Assembly (NCBI RefSeq): GCF_001629735.1
Contig: NZ_CP015224.1
Coordinates: forward strand, 2,294,001 to 2,358,000
Length of the DNA stretch: 64,000 nucleotides
Reading direction: 5' to 3'
Source: Lysinibacillus sphaericus
GTDB taxonomy: Bacteria > Bacillota > Bacilli > Bacillales_A > Planococcaceae
Positions 1 to 7,444 of this stretch are shown piece after piece; within the stretch, counting starts at the first letter, position 1; the number at the start of each line of letters is the position of its first letter. The notes under the pieces were generated by a model. It searched no databases and was not told the DNA's origin. It saw only the letters and a program-made list of their open reading frames with translations. The position numbers and the translations under genes are program-made.

Positions 1-13
1 ACTGCGTAAACAT
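1..13 (-). CDS. 5' end of an unidentified gene running off the left edge
   Basis: Read on the minus strand, a strong ribosome binding site (AAAGGAGG, about positions 19-26) lies five bases before an ATG at 11-13. The four visible codons give M-F-T-Q before the window ends. It would lie downstream of deoC in the same direction, beyond the deoC terminator. Nothing can be said about its product. Confidence 0.4.
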
Positions 14-84
14 GACATCCTCCTTTCTATATTCAAAATCATCAGTGGAGTATATGTGATGGTAGTAGGCATTATTCTACATGC

Positions 85-115
85 AAAAAAGCCACTAGCT
101 TCTTACAGAGCTAGT
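85..115 (-). terminator. Rho-independent terminator after deoC
   Basis: ACTAGCT (94-100) and AGCTAGT (109-115) form a perfect 7-bp stem. On the minus strand it is followed by a run of six T (85-90). It sits 25 bases past the deoC stop codon. Confidence 0.8.
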
Positions 116-139
116 AGCTTAATATCCATAAAGAAATTA

Positions 140-811
140 TTAATAATTAGAATCTGCTATTAAACCATTCATGATGGCTACGCCAGAGCTTGCACCAATA
201 CGAGTTGCTCCTGCTTCCACCATGCTTTTCATATCCTCTAAGCTACGAACACCGCCTGAGGCTTTAACACCAAGTTCAGGACCTACTGTTTTACGCATTA
301 GGGCAATATCTGCTGCTGTTGCGCCACCAGTTGAAAAACCAGTAGATGTTTTTACATAATCAGCACCAGCTGCCACAGCAAGCTCACATGCTTTTACTTT
401 TTCTTCATCTGTTAATAAACATGATTCAATGATGACTTTTACAAGTGCGCTGCCTTTAGCTGCTTGCACAACTGCAGCGATGTCAGCTTGTACAAGGTCA
501 TAATTTTTATCTTTCAATGCGCCAATATTAATGACCATATCTACCTCATTTGCACCGTTCGCAATTGCATCTTTTACTTCAAATGCTTTCACAGCTGGTG
601 TATTGGCACCAAGAGGGAATCCAATTACCGTACAAACTAACACGTCTGATCCTTGTAATAATTCGCTACTGTGTTTCACCCAAGTCGGATTTACACATAC
701 AGAGGCAAAATTAAATTGCTTCGCTTCTGCACATAGTTTTTCAATTTGTTCTTTTGTTGCCTCAGCCTTTAATAATGTATGATCGATCATACGCGCAAAA
801 TTTTGTTCCAT
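140..811 (-). CDS. deoC: Deoxyribose-phosphate aldolase
   Basis: This cytosolic class I aldolase cleaves 2-deoxyribose-5-phosphate to glyceraldehyde-3-phosphate and acetaldehyde in deoxynucleoside catabolism. At 223 residues it has the usual length for Bacillales DeoC. The Schiff-base lysine is K154 in [10 protein letters not shown]; the partner residues are D91 in EVDMVINIG and K183 in [10 protein letters not shown]. The start is supported by AAGGAG seven bases before the ATG. A terminator follows. The gene stands alone and is divergent from the original mtaB promoter, marking the left host flank of the prophage. No deoR or pdp neighbour is visible. Confidence 0.97.
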   Translation of the reverse strand: MEQNFARMIDHTLLKAEATKEQIEKLCAEAKQFNFASVCVNPTWVKHSSELLQGSDVLVCTVIGFPLGANTPAVKAFEVKDAIANGANEVDMVINIGALKDKNYDLVQADIAAVVQAAKGSALVKVIIESCLLTDEEKVKACELAVAAGADYVKTSTGFSTGGATAADIALMRKTVGPELGVKASGGVRSLEDMKSMVEAGATRIGASSGVAIMNGLIADSNY

Positions 812-1077
812 TTTTTAACGCTCCTTCTTCAATCAAGATGTACGTACCTCTTCGAATCATACCATTTTTTCACGTTGTCGTCTAATTTCTTTCTATTTAA
901 AAAGATTGTTGGTGTTGTCCTTGTGAATGTAGCTCTTAATTATTAGCTATAATGAGTGTCCATTCAAGTAATAGAATCCTTGAACAACTTTTACATAAGT
1001 ATAGTTTACCCCCTAGTGAAACAATTAGTCCTTTAAAAAAAGAGGACAAAAACAAGCATAAAAAAATCTTTAAAGTA

Positions 1078-1104
1078 TTGATTTTAAAAGGTTTATGTTA
1101 TCAT
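1078..1104 (+). promoter_or_regulatory. Original host promoter of mtaB, now separated from the gene
   Basis: TTGATT (1078-1083), 15 bases, then TATCAT (1099-1104) preceded by the extended -10 dinucleotide TG (1096-1097). The same arrangement, with the same spacing and nearly the same bases, occurs at 42322-42348 in front of the functional mtaB. The rest of the deoC-mtaB gap (812-1194) shows no gene; 1171-1194 holds the AAAGGATG ribosome binding site. Confidence 0.6.
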
Positions 1105-1194
1105 AAATCACGTATCTAAAATAAGTACACTACAAAATAATTTAAAATGAGAAGAAACACAAGGTAATGTGAAGTTGAAAGGATGATATACATT

Positions 1195-1272
1195 ATGAGT
1201 AACGAGCGATCAAAAATCGTGAGTTTCCATACTCTAGGTTGTGGAGTAGTAAACAATAATATGATTGCGTAG
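1195..1272 (+). pseudogene. mtaB: Severed 5' end of host mtaB (attL side)
   Basis: The reading frame encodes MSNERSKIVSFHTLGC, which aligns to the MtaB start MSYELTKTVSLYTLGC, and then continues into prophage DNA for nine unrelated codons before TAG. It has its own RBS (AAAGGATG) and upstream promoter. This is the chromosomal start of the gene cut by integration in the TLGCKVN motif. It should yield only a 25-residue peptide. On excision these codons would rejoin the body of mtaB. Confidence 0.85.
1235..1242. other. attL core (TAGGTTGT)
   Basis: TAGGTTGT at 1235-1242 is identical to 42462-42469. Rightward the two copies diverge completely, which marks the junction. Leftward they remain related because both encode an mtaB start. 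A core this short is normal for large serine recombinases. The exact crossover dinucleotide cannot be fixed from one junction pair. Confidence 0.75.
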
Positions 1273-1335
1273 GAACCTATTAATATCAACGTCTCACCCC
1301 CTTGGATTTTTCCCTCTAATTCACTACTTTTTATG

Positions 1336-1875
1336 TTAAATCGCCTCTCCTATTGTCTTTAAGATTTCTAAAAACAATGGACTTAGGTTTATCAATACAT
1401 AACCTAAACCAGCATTCATAATCATTGACCACGCTTTTTCAGAATTTCCAAGCATGAAGAAGAAACATGCACCTACCATGATCACCGATGCTATAGGAAA
1501 ACTAATCGCTACTAATATTTGAACAACAGGATCTAAAGCAGTTGCCAGTATTTCTAACGACTTATCAGCAATGATTCCAGTATGTTGAGGTATTGTATTA
1601 ACAGGGATTGTGGATAGTGTGGATGGTATTTGTGCAGTAATTGGTTCTACTGTTTGTTGTACTGGTGCACTTACAGGTATAGCTGTGGAGGAATAAGTGT
1701 TATTGAATTTGTTGAACATGAATAATCCTGTGCCAATGGCTGTTAATGTAGGAACTGATGCAGCCAAAGCTACATCTCTTAAAGTTGCATACTTTTCATC
1801 ACCTTCGAAACGATCACTATAATCTGTATATTCATTAGCAGGTACAACCTCAGTTCTAATACGCTTTTTAAACAT
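1336..1875 (-). CDS. Membrane protein of the FtsK/replication-relaxation cassette
   Basis: A 179-residue protein I do not recognise. The first ~35 residues are charged and hydrophilic. Hydrophobic stretches lie near residues 37-52 and 118-170, the latter long enough for two membrane spans. Between them is a Thr/Pro/Val-rich linker (about 62-100). AGGAGG precedes the ATG. It follows the replication-relaxation gene directly and is the last gene before attL, so it is probably co-expressed with the DNA-translocase cassette. The layout superficially resembles small pilin-like or channel proteins of conjugative systems; that is only a guess. Confidence 0.6.
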   Translation of the reverse strand: MFKKRIRTEVVPANEYTDYSDRFEGDEKYATLRDVALAASVPTLTAIGTGLFMFNKFNNTYSSTAIPVSAPVQQTVEPITAQIPSTLSTIPVNTIPQHTGIIADKSLEILATALDPVVQILVAISFPIASVIMVGACFFFMLGNSEKAWSMIMNAGLGYVLINLSPLFLEILKTIGEAI

Positions 1876-2475
1876 CTATATTCCTCCTCTTATTTCATTG
1901 ATTGTGTATACCTTGCACTTTAGCCCTCTACAGGATGCTTCTAGTTGCTGTCTACGCAATTCTGTTGTCGTTAGCCATACAAGTGTTGGGTAATAACCTA
2001 ATTGTTTTACAACGCTTGGCATGAGCTCCTTATAGCACTTAATCTTCTCGCGATTTTCCTTCATCGTTTGAATATTATCAACCTCTAAAAAATGTTGAAA
2101 TCCATTTCGTGAGAACATGCTATCCACAACGATACTAGTAGTGGTATCCGATATTTTGACTTCATTCTTCCAGTCATGTGGACATTTATAAAATAGCCAG
2201 AATTCGTTTCGCATGATTGTATGTTGGACATGAGCGTTTTTCCTGCGAATCTTGTCACAGTCAACATACAGTCGCCCTAAATTGTTAAGGTAATAAATTG
2301 TTTCGTAACTAGCACGAATAGCTGATAAGTAAATAGATAAATTGTGGAGGACCCTATTTGTATTACGCTTTTTTCCAAGGTTAAAATATCGACTAAGTTG
2401 ATCGCGCGTCATAAAATCAAACTTCTTCAAAAGTAACAGTATCTGTTCGTCTCGGTTGGATAGCTGTTTCTTCAA
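1876..2475 (-). CDS. Replication-relaxation family protein
   Basis: The N-terminus has a winged-helix-like stretch (SNRDEQILLLLKKFDFMTRD followed by QLSRYFNLGKK), typical of the replication-relaxation family found on plasmids and in Bacillus phages. The C-terminal part (HFLEVDNIQTMKENREKIKC) resembles the conserved core of that family. The biochemical role is not well established; members are linked to plasmid or ICE replication. The frame opens at an ATG at 2496, but a TTG at 2475 follows AAGGGGAG closely and is preferred. It overlaps the 3' end of the FtsK-like gene, indicating translational coupling. Confidence 0.7.
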   Translation of the reverse strand: MKKQLSNRDEQILLLLKKFDFMTRDQLSRYFNLGKKRNTNRVLHNLSIYLSAIRASYETIYYLNNLGRLYVDCDKIRRKNAHVQHTIMRNEFWLFYKCPHDWKNEVKISDTTTSIVVDSMFSRNGFQHFLEVDNIQTMKENREKIKCYKELMPSVVKQLGYYPTLVWLTTTELRRQQLEASCRGLKCKVYTINEIRGGI

Positions 2476-3712
2476 CGCGCTCCCCTTTCGTAACAATATG
2501 AGGTTGGATAGTATCGTGGATAATTTGTGGTGTGATGAGTGGTGTTTGAAGTATTTCTCGTTTATCTGCTGTTTGGTAAATAGCTCTACCCTTAATCATT
2601 GGTAATGCCTCTGCTCCCTCTGCATCCAGTACAACCCTTGAAGCAACTCCTGATTGCACTCTGAAGCATAACTTTGCATCAGCATTTTGTTTAACCTGTC
2701 TAGGGATGACGTCAGTTGTTGGATATTGAGTGGCCACAACCAGTCTAAAACCTAAGCCGGCACCTAGCCTTGCAATTTGGCTCATAATCGTCTGGCATTC
2801 TAGCTTTAAACGTTTCTCTTCTTTCCTCACTGCTTCTGTTGCATTCAATTCGCCTACCTCATCAATGACTACAAAGTAACGTTCCTTTATGCCTGCCTCT
2901 TGTACATTCTTCTTTCCTCTGTGCTTTAATTCTCGTTGTATATCTCTCATCTTTTCATAGGCCATTTGTAAAGTGTGGAGGGCCTCGTAAGGCTCGTAAG
3001 CAATCGAAATCGTTTGTTTAATATTTTCATAGTCGCACAGTTCCACTCCACCTTTTAAATCAATTAGAAAAAGGTTTGTGTGCTCTGGTTCACACTGCAC
3101 TAGACTGCAGATAGTTGAATTGATGAAGTTACTCTTCCCATAACGTGTGGCACCGCCTAACACTACATGTGGCACCATTTCAAAGTCATGATACTTAAAC
3201 TCATTCAAAGCCCTAGTAACGCCTACAGGTACTCTCCATCCATTACCTGGTGCGAATCGGACTGTTTTTTCTAATGGCTTATCGTACACTCGCACGATTA
3301 ATAGACCATCATAAGTCAATTCAATTTCCTTTTGCTCCGTCAGCTTTGCCTTCCACAATTGTTGAAGTTGCAGTAGAATGTCTTTGTTTAAATCCAGTTG
3401 TCGTAAATCATTAAAGGTAATATTTTTTCTGCGATTGTTTAGTCCATCCTCAAAGACATGTTGCTTGGCTTCATAATCAGTGAACGAACGTCCAAGGGGG
3501 ATCCTGAATTTGTATTCCCATCCCCATTCAAACTGTTTCTTCTTAACAAGCTGCGTAGTTAATGTATCCTTGCCATCACGAACGTTTAATCCAGCGAGTG
3601 ACATTATCCTCTGGATTTTCCCACTATCATTAGAGGACATACCCCTACTCTTTGAGAAAGCTTTTAATGCAATTCCACCCATCAATCCAGTTGTTAATAT
3701 TTCAAACAGCAC
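2417..3712 (-). CDS. FtsK/SpoIIIE-like DNA translocase ATPase
   Basis: This 431-residue protein carries a P-loop GGATRYGKSNF (about 186-196), a Walker B strand LFLIDLKGG (about 214-222) and a second acidic strand YFVVIDEVGEL (about 289). These are the hallmarks of FtsK/SpoIIIE-type motor ATPases. Only a short hydrophobic N-terminus is present and no FtsK gamma domain is seen, as in Tn916 Orf21-like coupling proteins and phage-borne translocases. The start is GTG with AAAGGG seven bases upstream. It probably moves or segregates DNA with its cassette partners; whether the substrate is phage DNA is unknown. Confidence 0.85.
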   Translation of the reverse strand: MLFEILTTGLMGGIALKAFSKSRGMSSNDSGKIQRIMSLAGLNVRDGKDTLTTQLVKKKQFEWGWEYKFRIPLGRSFTDYEAKQHVFEDGLNNRRKNITFNDLRQLDLNKDILLQLQQLWKAKLTEQKEIELTYDGLLIVRVYDKPLEKTVRFAPGNGWRVPVGVTRALNEFKYHDFEMVPHVVLGGATRYGKSNFINSTICSLVQCEPEHTNLFLIDLKGGVELCDYENIKQTISIAYEPYEALHTLQMAYEKMRDIQRELKHRGKKNVQEAGIKERYFVVIDEVGELNATEAVRKEEKRLKLECQTIMSQIARLGAGLGFRLVVATQYPTTDVIPRQVKQNADAKLCFRVQSGVASRVVLDAEGAEALPMIKGRAIYQTADKREILQTPLITPQIIHDTIQPHIVTKGERVEETAIQPRRTDTVTFEEV

Positions 3713-3824
3713 ACTTTCACCCTTTCTTTTTTAATCAGCGTCACGGTTCTCTTACATAGTAAGAATCGCATGTAATGAGCAGTCTAAAATGAAGTGCAAA
3801 CCATTGATACAACAACATTTCATC

Positions 3825-3889
3825 TATGCCCACTTCAATACTCGCATGGCATTCAATCAGGCACAATATCGGGTATACAAGTGGGCATA
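3825..3889. repeat. Long-range inverted repeat in the cassette's noncoding region
   Basis: TATGCCCACTT (3825-3835) and AAGTGGGCATA (3879-3889) form a perfect 11-bp inverted repeat around 43 bases. It lies in a 382-bp gap without genes (3713-4094) between the FtsK-like gene and the HTH gene. It has no T-run expected of a terminator. A replication or transfer origin or a protein-binding site is possible. Confidence 0.6.
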
Positions 3890-4026
3890 AAAATCAACTC
3901 ACAATATACACTCTCATACGAGGCTCTATAGGTTCTAAAAATTCATTGCGACTAAATTTAGATGAAGGACAATTTGTCCCTAGTTGAAACTTTATGACTT
4001 TGTTATATATGTGTCGTTAAATATAA

Positions 4027-4070
4027 GGTACCTGCAATTTACAAGTACCTACACGATTTGTTCAGGTACC
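4027..4070. repeat. Inverted GGTACCTG repeat with internal third copy
   Basis: GGTACCTG (4027-4034) and CAGGTACC (4063-4070) are a perfect 8-bp inverted repeat. A related AGTACCT lies between them near 4044. It sits just past the stop of the HTH gene at 4095 on the minus strand. There is no clear T-run, so it is either a weak terminator or part of the same origin-like region as 3825-3889. Confidence 0.5.
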
Positions 4071-4094
4071 CCTCTTTCCATGGGTGCAAAACAA

Positions 4095-4988
4095 TCACCA
4101 TTCAAGCCAGTTTTCTAAATTACTTGGTGAACTACCCACATTTTGTGGGTAGTTGCTACGTTCTTCTAACCAATTGTAGAAAGGTACTGGACGTTCTTTA
4201 ACAGGTGTTTCTTCTATAGATGAAGAATTTTCAGGCTTCACTTTCGAACGTCCTACAGCCTTGTTATACGCTCCTACAAATACGGCTCTTAATGTACTTG
4301 CTACAGTTAAAGTACCTTCTTTAATGTCCATAGCAATTTTAAATAGCACGTTCTTAGCTTTTATAAAGTCAGGTGCATTTTGAACCTGTGCAGCTAATAC
4401 AACTTTGTGCAATTCATCTTTCAAGTTATCTGCTAGAGGCACGCTATTCATGAAATCAAATAGCATCATCTGATATTCATTCATGTATTCCTTTTTCTTT
4501 TCAGCTTGCATAGCCAATTCATTGCCAAGACTCATAATATTATTTGCTTGTTTAGAACTTAAAAGATTAAAAGATTTAGATGCTTGATTTTCAAATTGTG
4601 GAGGACAAACCACGTCATTACTAGTTTCACCGACTGTCTCTCGTTGGGACATGCTCGATGGGACATAAGGTAAAATGCGATAAATACTAGCCCCTTTAAT
4701 GCCGTTTAATTTAGTGCTTGGCACTTTTTCAATGATGCCTAACTCTGCTAATTTCTTCATTGATCGATAAACTGTCTTTGTGCTGATTTCCAATGATGAA
4801 GCAATGGTACTCGCTTTTAAGTGGCATACACCTGTGTATTCTAAGCTGTGTGATGCAAGTTTAAATACGATTGCTCGCTCTGACTCTGTTAAGTTGTAAT
4901 AGTGAACCGCAATATGGTCCTCCACACTCTTATCCATATTTGCTACTGAATCGAATGTTATGTATTGTGCTAGGTATTCGAATGCCAA
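4095..4988 (-). CDS. Helix-turn-helix protein heading the cassette (RepA/plasmid-replication-like?)
   Basis: A 297-residue protein. Residues ~25-105 hold a winged HTH: LTESERAIVFKLASHS, then ASTIASSLEISTKTVYRSMK and a wing ending IYRILPY. This layout recalls plasmid RepA_N/DnaD-type initiators and phage HTH proteins. The middle is a charged helix (about 150-230) and the tail is Pro/Ser-rich. The start is TTG with GAGGTGAA eight bases upstream. Its promoter (5051-5079) contains an operator palindrome, so it is probably repressed by the divergent XRE protein. Function as initiator or regulator of the cassette is inferred. Confidence 0.6.
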   Translation of the reverse strand: MAFEYLAQYITFDSVANMDKSVEDHIAVHYYNLTESERAIVFKLASHSLEYTGVCHLKASTIASSLEISTKTVYRSMKKLAELGIIEKVPSTKLNGIKGASIYRILPYVPSSMSQRETVGETSNDVVCPPQFENQASKSFNLLSSKQANNIMSLGNELAMQAEKKKEYMNEYQMMLFDFMNSVPLADNLKDELHKVVLAAQVQNAPDFIKAKNVLFKIAMDIKEGTLTVASTLRAVFVGAYNKAVGRSKVKPENSSSIEETPVKERPVPFYNWLEERSNYPQNVGSSPSNLENWLEW

Positions 4989-5022
4989 TTGTATTTCACC
5001 TCATTTCCATGCATAAATAAAA

Positions 5023-5125
5023 TTATTAAATTTCATTATTTATTGATTTGAGTATAGATTATTAAATTTAATAATTCAAGTATTTAATAAAAATTATTTA
5101 TTAAATTTATGGATTTGTGTATAAT
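5023..5125. promoter_or_regulatory. Divergent operator-promoter region with three TTATTAAATTT sites
   Basis: TTATTAAATTT occurs at 5023, 5059 and 5098. The middle copy is extended to the 16-bp palindrome TTATTAAATTTAATAA (5059-5074). Leftward promoter: TTGAAT (5074-5079 complement), 17 bases, TATACT (5051-5056 complement); the palindrome fills its spacer. Rightward promoter: TATAAT at 5120-5125, with the third copy over its -35. This is what an autoregulated XRE repressor switch would look like. Confidence 0.75.
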
Positions 5126-5161
5126 GGGATTTAAGGAGAATATAATTAAAGAGGTGAAATC

Positions 5162-5365
5162 ATGGAACTAAAAGTTAAATTAAAAGAAGTGTTAAATGAA
5201 CGAGGAATGTCACAAGTGGAGTTAGCAGAAAAGACAGGATTAACACGTACAGTAATCAGCGAACTTGCAACTAATAGAAGAACTTCAATAAATCGTGAAC
5301 ACATCACCAAAGTTTTACAAGCCCTTGAAATTAAAGATATGAACGAAATGTTTGAGATTAAGTAG
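5162..5365 (+). CDS. XRE-family (Cro/CI-like) repressor of the left-end cassette
   Basis: A 67-residue single-domain HTH protein: LKEVLNERGMSQVELAEKTG, then LTRTVISELATNRRTSINRE, the short YozG/Cro-type form without a dimerisation or peptidase domain. It is transcribed divergently from the cassette gene at 4988 and followed by its own terminator. RBS AGAGGTG precedes the ATG. It most likely represses both promoters in 5023-5125. Lacking a LexA-like cleavage domain, its release would need another signal. Confidence 0.85.
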   Translation: MELKVKLKEVLNERGMSQVELAEKTGLTRTVISELATNRRTSINREHITKVLQALEIKDMNEMFEIK

Positions 5366-5396
5366 CAGATAACTAAATAAGGTTGTCTGTTTTTTT
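5366..5396 (+). terminator. Terminator after the XRE gene
   Basis: CAGATAAC (5366-5373) pairs with GTTGTCTG (5382-5389), one G-U pair, followed by seven T (5390-5396) on the plus strand, immediately after the stop codon. Confidence 0.75.
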
Positions 5397-5424
5397 GTAT
5401 GTTGTGGGAATAAATTTGCAAGTA

Positions 5425-5466
5425 CAAAAAAAGACCAGGTGCTCAAATGATATTGAGAACCTGGTC
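5425..5466 (-). terminator. Terminator after the zinc-ribbon/GRAM gene
   Basis: GACCAGGTGCTCAA (5433-5446) pairs with TTGAGAACCTGGTC (5453-5466) with one mismatch. On the minus strand a run of seven T follows (5426-5432). Confidence 0.8.
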
Positions 5467-5473
5467 ATCTCTT

Positions 5474-5944
5474 TTAATTTAAACAACGTCCTATTTCTTC
5501 TAGCCACGTTTTCCCGCCATAAACAACAAACGTTGTTTCATTACCTTTCACATCAAAAACCTTAATTCTTTGCGAAATAAAAAGATTTAAGCCAAGTTCA
5601 GCTCGATCTACATCCTTCAAACTAATTTCCCTATATAAATTAGGGTTAATGTTTAGTGCATGTGCACAAAAAATAAGACGTTGATTTGTTAACAGCAAAC
5701 GGCCACCATCTGATTTTGTTGCACTATAATAGAAATTCGCCATACCTGACCGTATTGGCAACTCATTTGCACACATCTCAATTTCATGGAAAAAGATTTT
5801 TTTATAGGTTGGTTTAAATTCATTTAAATCATATGTTAACTGTTTTGCTTCTGATGTGATGATGTAACTGCCACAGTACTCACATATAGAGTCTTTAGGA
5901 TTAAAAGTTGCAGCACAGTTTGGGCAGTTTAGGGCTTTAACCAT
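5474..5944 (-). CDS. Zinc-ribbon plus GRAM/PH-like protein
   Basis: This 156-residue protein begins with a four-cysteine ribbon (CPNCAATFNP then CEYCGSY, about residues 7-26). After a linker comes a beta-rich part with GGRLLLTNQRLIFCAH (about 80-95), the signature strand pair of GRAM/PH-like domains. GRAM domains often bind lipids or proteins. No enzyme motif is seen. It is isolated between two terminators or promoters and may be a lysogenic-conversion or accessory gene. RBS AGGAGCG lies ten bases before the ATG. Function unknown. Confidence 0.6.
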   Translation of the reverse strand: MVKALNCPNCAATFNPKDSICEYCGSYIITSEAKQLTYDLNEFKPTYKKIFFHEIEMCANELPIRSGMANFYYSATKSDGGRLLLTNQRLIFCAHALNINPNLYREISLKDVDRAELGLNLFISQRIKVFDVKGNETTFVVYGGKTWLEEIGRCLN

Positions 5945-6049
5945 CGCTTCATCGCTCCTAATATGTATTTATTTATAAAGTATACTTTAATTTACTTAAT
6001 GTACCAATACTTTATAAACTATAGACCAGATACTCATACTCATACCTGG

Positions 6050-6388
6050 TCACTCTAACTGACTAATTAATAATTTTTCTACCTGAGTTTTCAAAGCCAT
6101 ATTAGCGTAGCGCAGTACAACATCATTACCAGCTGTAGCTATATGCACATCGCTAAAATACTCATCTATCTTTTCTACCTTTACTAATCTTATTTTGTCT
6201 TTTGCTAACAACCTTTTTGAATTGTAGTAATCCTGTGTTATGTCTTTTAATAGCTTATCAAGGATTGATAAATAAACTTTACTCATTTTCAAATTTTCAA
6301 TTACAGGGAAGTCGCGTTGCAATGATTGTACTGCCATTTCTAGAATTAAAAATTTATGAAAAAGTTTCCGTTGTTCAGGTTTCAACAT
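6050..6388 (-). CDS. Hypothetical protein in a LexA-box operon
   Basis: A 112-residue, helix-rich, lysine-rich protein without a motif I can name. It overlaps the end of the upstream gene by seven bases, so the two are translated together from the promoter with the LexA-type box at 6649-6662. Pairs of similar small proteins occur near Y-family polymerase genes in Bacillales (recollection, not verified). A role in the DNA-damage response is inferred only from the operator. Confidence 0.5.
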   Translation of the reverse strand: MLKPEQRKLFHKFLILEMAVQSLQRDFPVIENLKMSKVYLSILDKLLKDITQDYYNSKRLLAKDKIRLVKVEKIDEYFSDVHIATAGNDVVLRYANMALKTQVEKLLISQLE

Positions 6389-6609
6389 ACAACAGAACGA
6401 TCCTTGTGAATGACCGGAACAACCGCCAACACACTATCAATCATAAATGTTCGTTTTGCTTGCCTTGTAAAACAATATGCTTGAAACGAATTACCAACAA
6501 TTTTAATAATCTTGATACGTCTTTTTGACACTGTCCCATCTTTGGCCATGTACATCATATTTAATAATTGGTCACGTTGCATTGATTTAATTAGTTGTTC
6601 TTTCATCAT
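6382..6609 (-). CDS. Small WYL-like protein, probably SOS-controlled
   Basis: A 75-residue protein: a short helical start (LIKSMQRDQLLNMMYMAKDG) then beta strands with RRIKIIKIVGNSFQAYCFTR and RQAKRTFMIDSVLAVVPV. That pattern resembles the small SH3-like WYL fold that binds ligands or nucleic acid. Two adjacent ATG codons follow GAGAGGTG. A near-consensus LexA box lies 40 bases upstream. It is the first gene of a two-gene unit with the 6050-6388 gene. Confidence 0.6.
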   Translation of the reverse strand: MMKEQLIKSMQRDQLLNMMYMAKDGTVSKRRIKIIKIVGNSFQAYCFTRQAKRTFMIDSVLAVVPVIHKDRSVVC

Positions 6610-6648
6610 TTCACACCTCTCATTGAGAACGTTCGTTTGTATTATTTT

Positions 6649-6662
6649 AGAACAAATGTTTG
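6649..6662. promoter_or_regulatory. LexA (DinR) box
   Basis: AGAACAAATGTTTG matches the Bacillus consensus CGAACRNRYGTTYG at all positions but the first. It lies upstream of the minus-strand gene starting at 6609. TAAAAT and AATAAT -10-like sequences lie just downstream on the minus strand. Confidence 0.7.
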
Positions 6663-6690
6663 TGTTTTATCAAGTGAAAATTTTGGAAAT

Positions 6691-6725
6691 AAAAAACGGC
6701 CCATTACCAATAAAGGTAACAGGCC
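6691..6725 (-). terminator. Terminator after endolysin
   Basis: GGCCCATTACC (6698-6708) and GGTAACAGGCC (6715-6725) pair over 11 positions with one mismatch. On the minus strand six T follow (6691-6696). It ends the holin-endolysin unit. Confidence 0.85.
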
Positions 6726-6748
6726 TTTGAGTTGCATATGCACTTATA

Positions 6749-7444
6749 TTATTTTACTTCATACAATTTTGTTATTTTACTCTCATTATTATAAACAAGT
6801 TTCAATCCTAATAGCTCAGCTAAATCACGAACTTGAACGTGTGTCCTACCATCAATAATCACAGCAGGGATTGTCTTAGCATCATTAAGCATGACTTTAG
6901 CTTCCTGTACCTCTTTTACTTCTTCTAAACCATTCTTAATGTCTAATTTGAATTGTTCCTCTGTAATCCCCATGCTCGCTAAATATGAATAAGGATCTCT
7001 GTGTGTCGTGCCTTTTAAATTGTCCGTAATCCAACGGTGTGACTTAATACCGTTGCCTGTCCCATCTAACACAACAGGTATGCAAGCCTCTTTTGCAAGC
7101 TCTCTTAACAGCCAAATATAAGCTGCGTAATCCTTTTTAAATTGACCTTTGTCATTTGTACGAGCAAGCTCTACTTGTGCGTAACTAAGTGGATTTCCTT
7201 TTGAACCACAACCATACTGTAACTTGCCAACTGGCGCAACTTGTACAATTTTACCTCCGCCCCCTACCCAGTGAGACGTAAACGCATTAGCTTTATTACG
7301 GTTCATATAAGCAATTTCATTTTCTAAAGCATTAGGACCACAATTCTTTGAATTTCCTGATTCATGAGCAATAACATACTTAATAGCAGTTAAATTATAG
7401 TTAGGTAGTCCAGTCATTAGACGTTTCTCGATTTTATATGTCAT
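6749..7444 (-). CDS. N-acetylmuramoyl-L-alanine amidase (endolysin)
   Basis: This 231-residue enzyme cleaves the amide between N-acetylmuramic acid and L-alanine in peptidoglycan to release phage. The catalytic Amidase_2 domain spans about 10-150: zinc ligand H27 in YVIAHESG, a second histidine in KSHRWITD and a third in THRDPYSYL. The C-terminus (about 190-231, IDGRTHVQVRDLAELLGLKL) resembles copper-amine-oxidase-N/stalk repeats used as wall-binding or spacer domains. There is no signal peptide, so it needs the holin. Its ATG overlaps the holin stop (ATGA), so the two are coupled. Confidence 0.93.
   Translation of the reverse strand: MTYKIEKRLMTGLPNYNLTAIKYVIAHESGNSKNCGPNALENEIAYMNRNKANAFTSHWVGGGGKIVQVAPVGKLQYGCGSKGNPLSYAQVELARTNDKGQFKKDYAAYIWLLRELAKEACIPVVLDGTGNGIKSHRWITDNLKGTTHRDPYSYLASMGITEEQFKLDIKNGLEEVKEVQEAKVMLNDAKTIPAVIIDGRTHVQVRDLAELLGLKLVYNNESKITKLYEVK

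Noticed and set aside
6050-6609. Annotation of this pair as DNA polymerase/UvrX components
   Set aside because: No polymerase motifs are present; only the LexA box and vague neighbourhood memory suggest a link to SOS genes.
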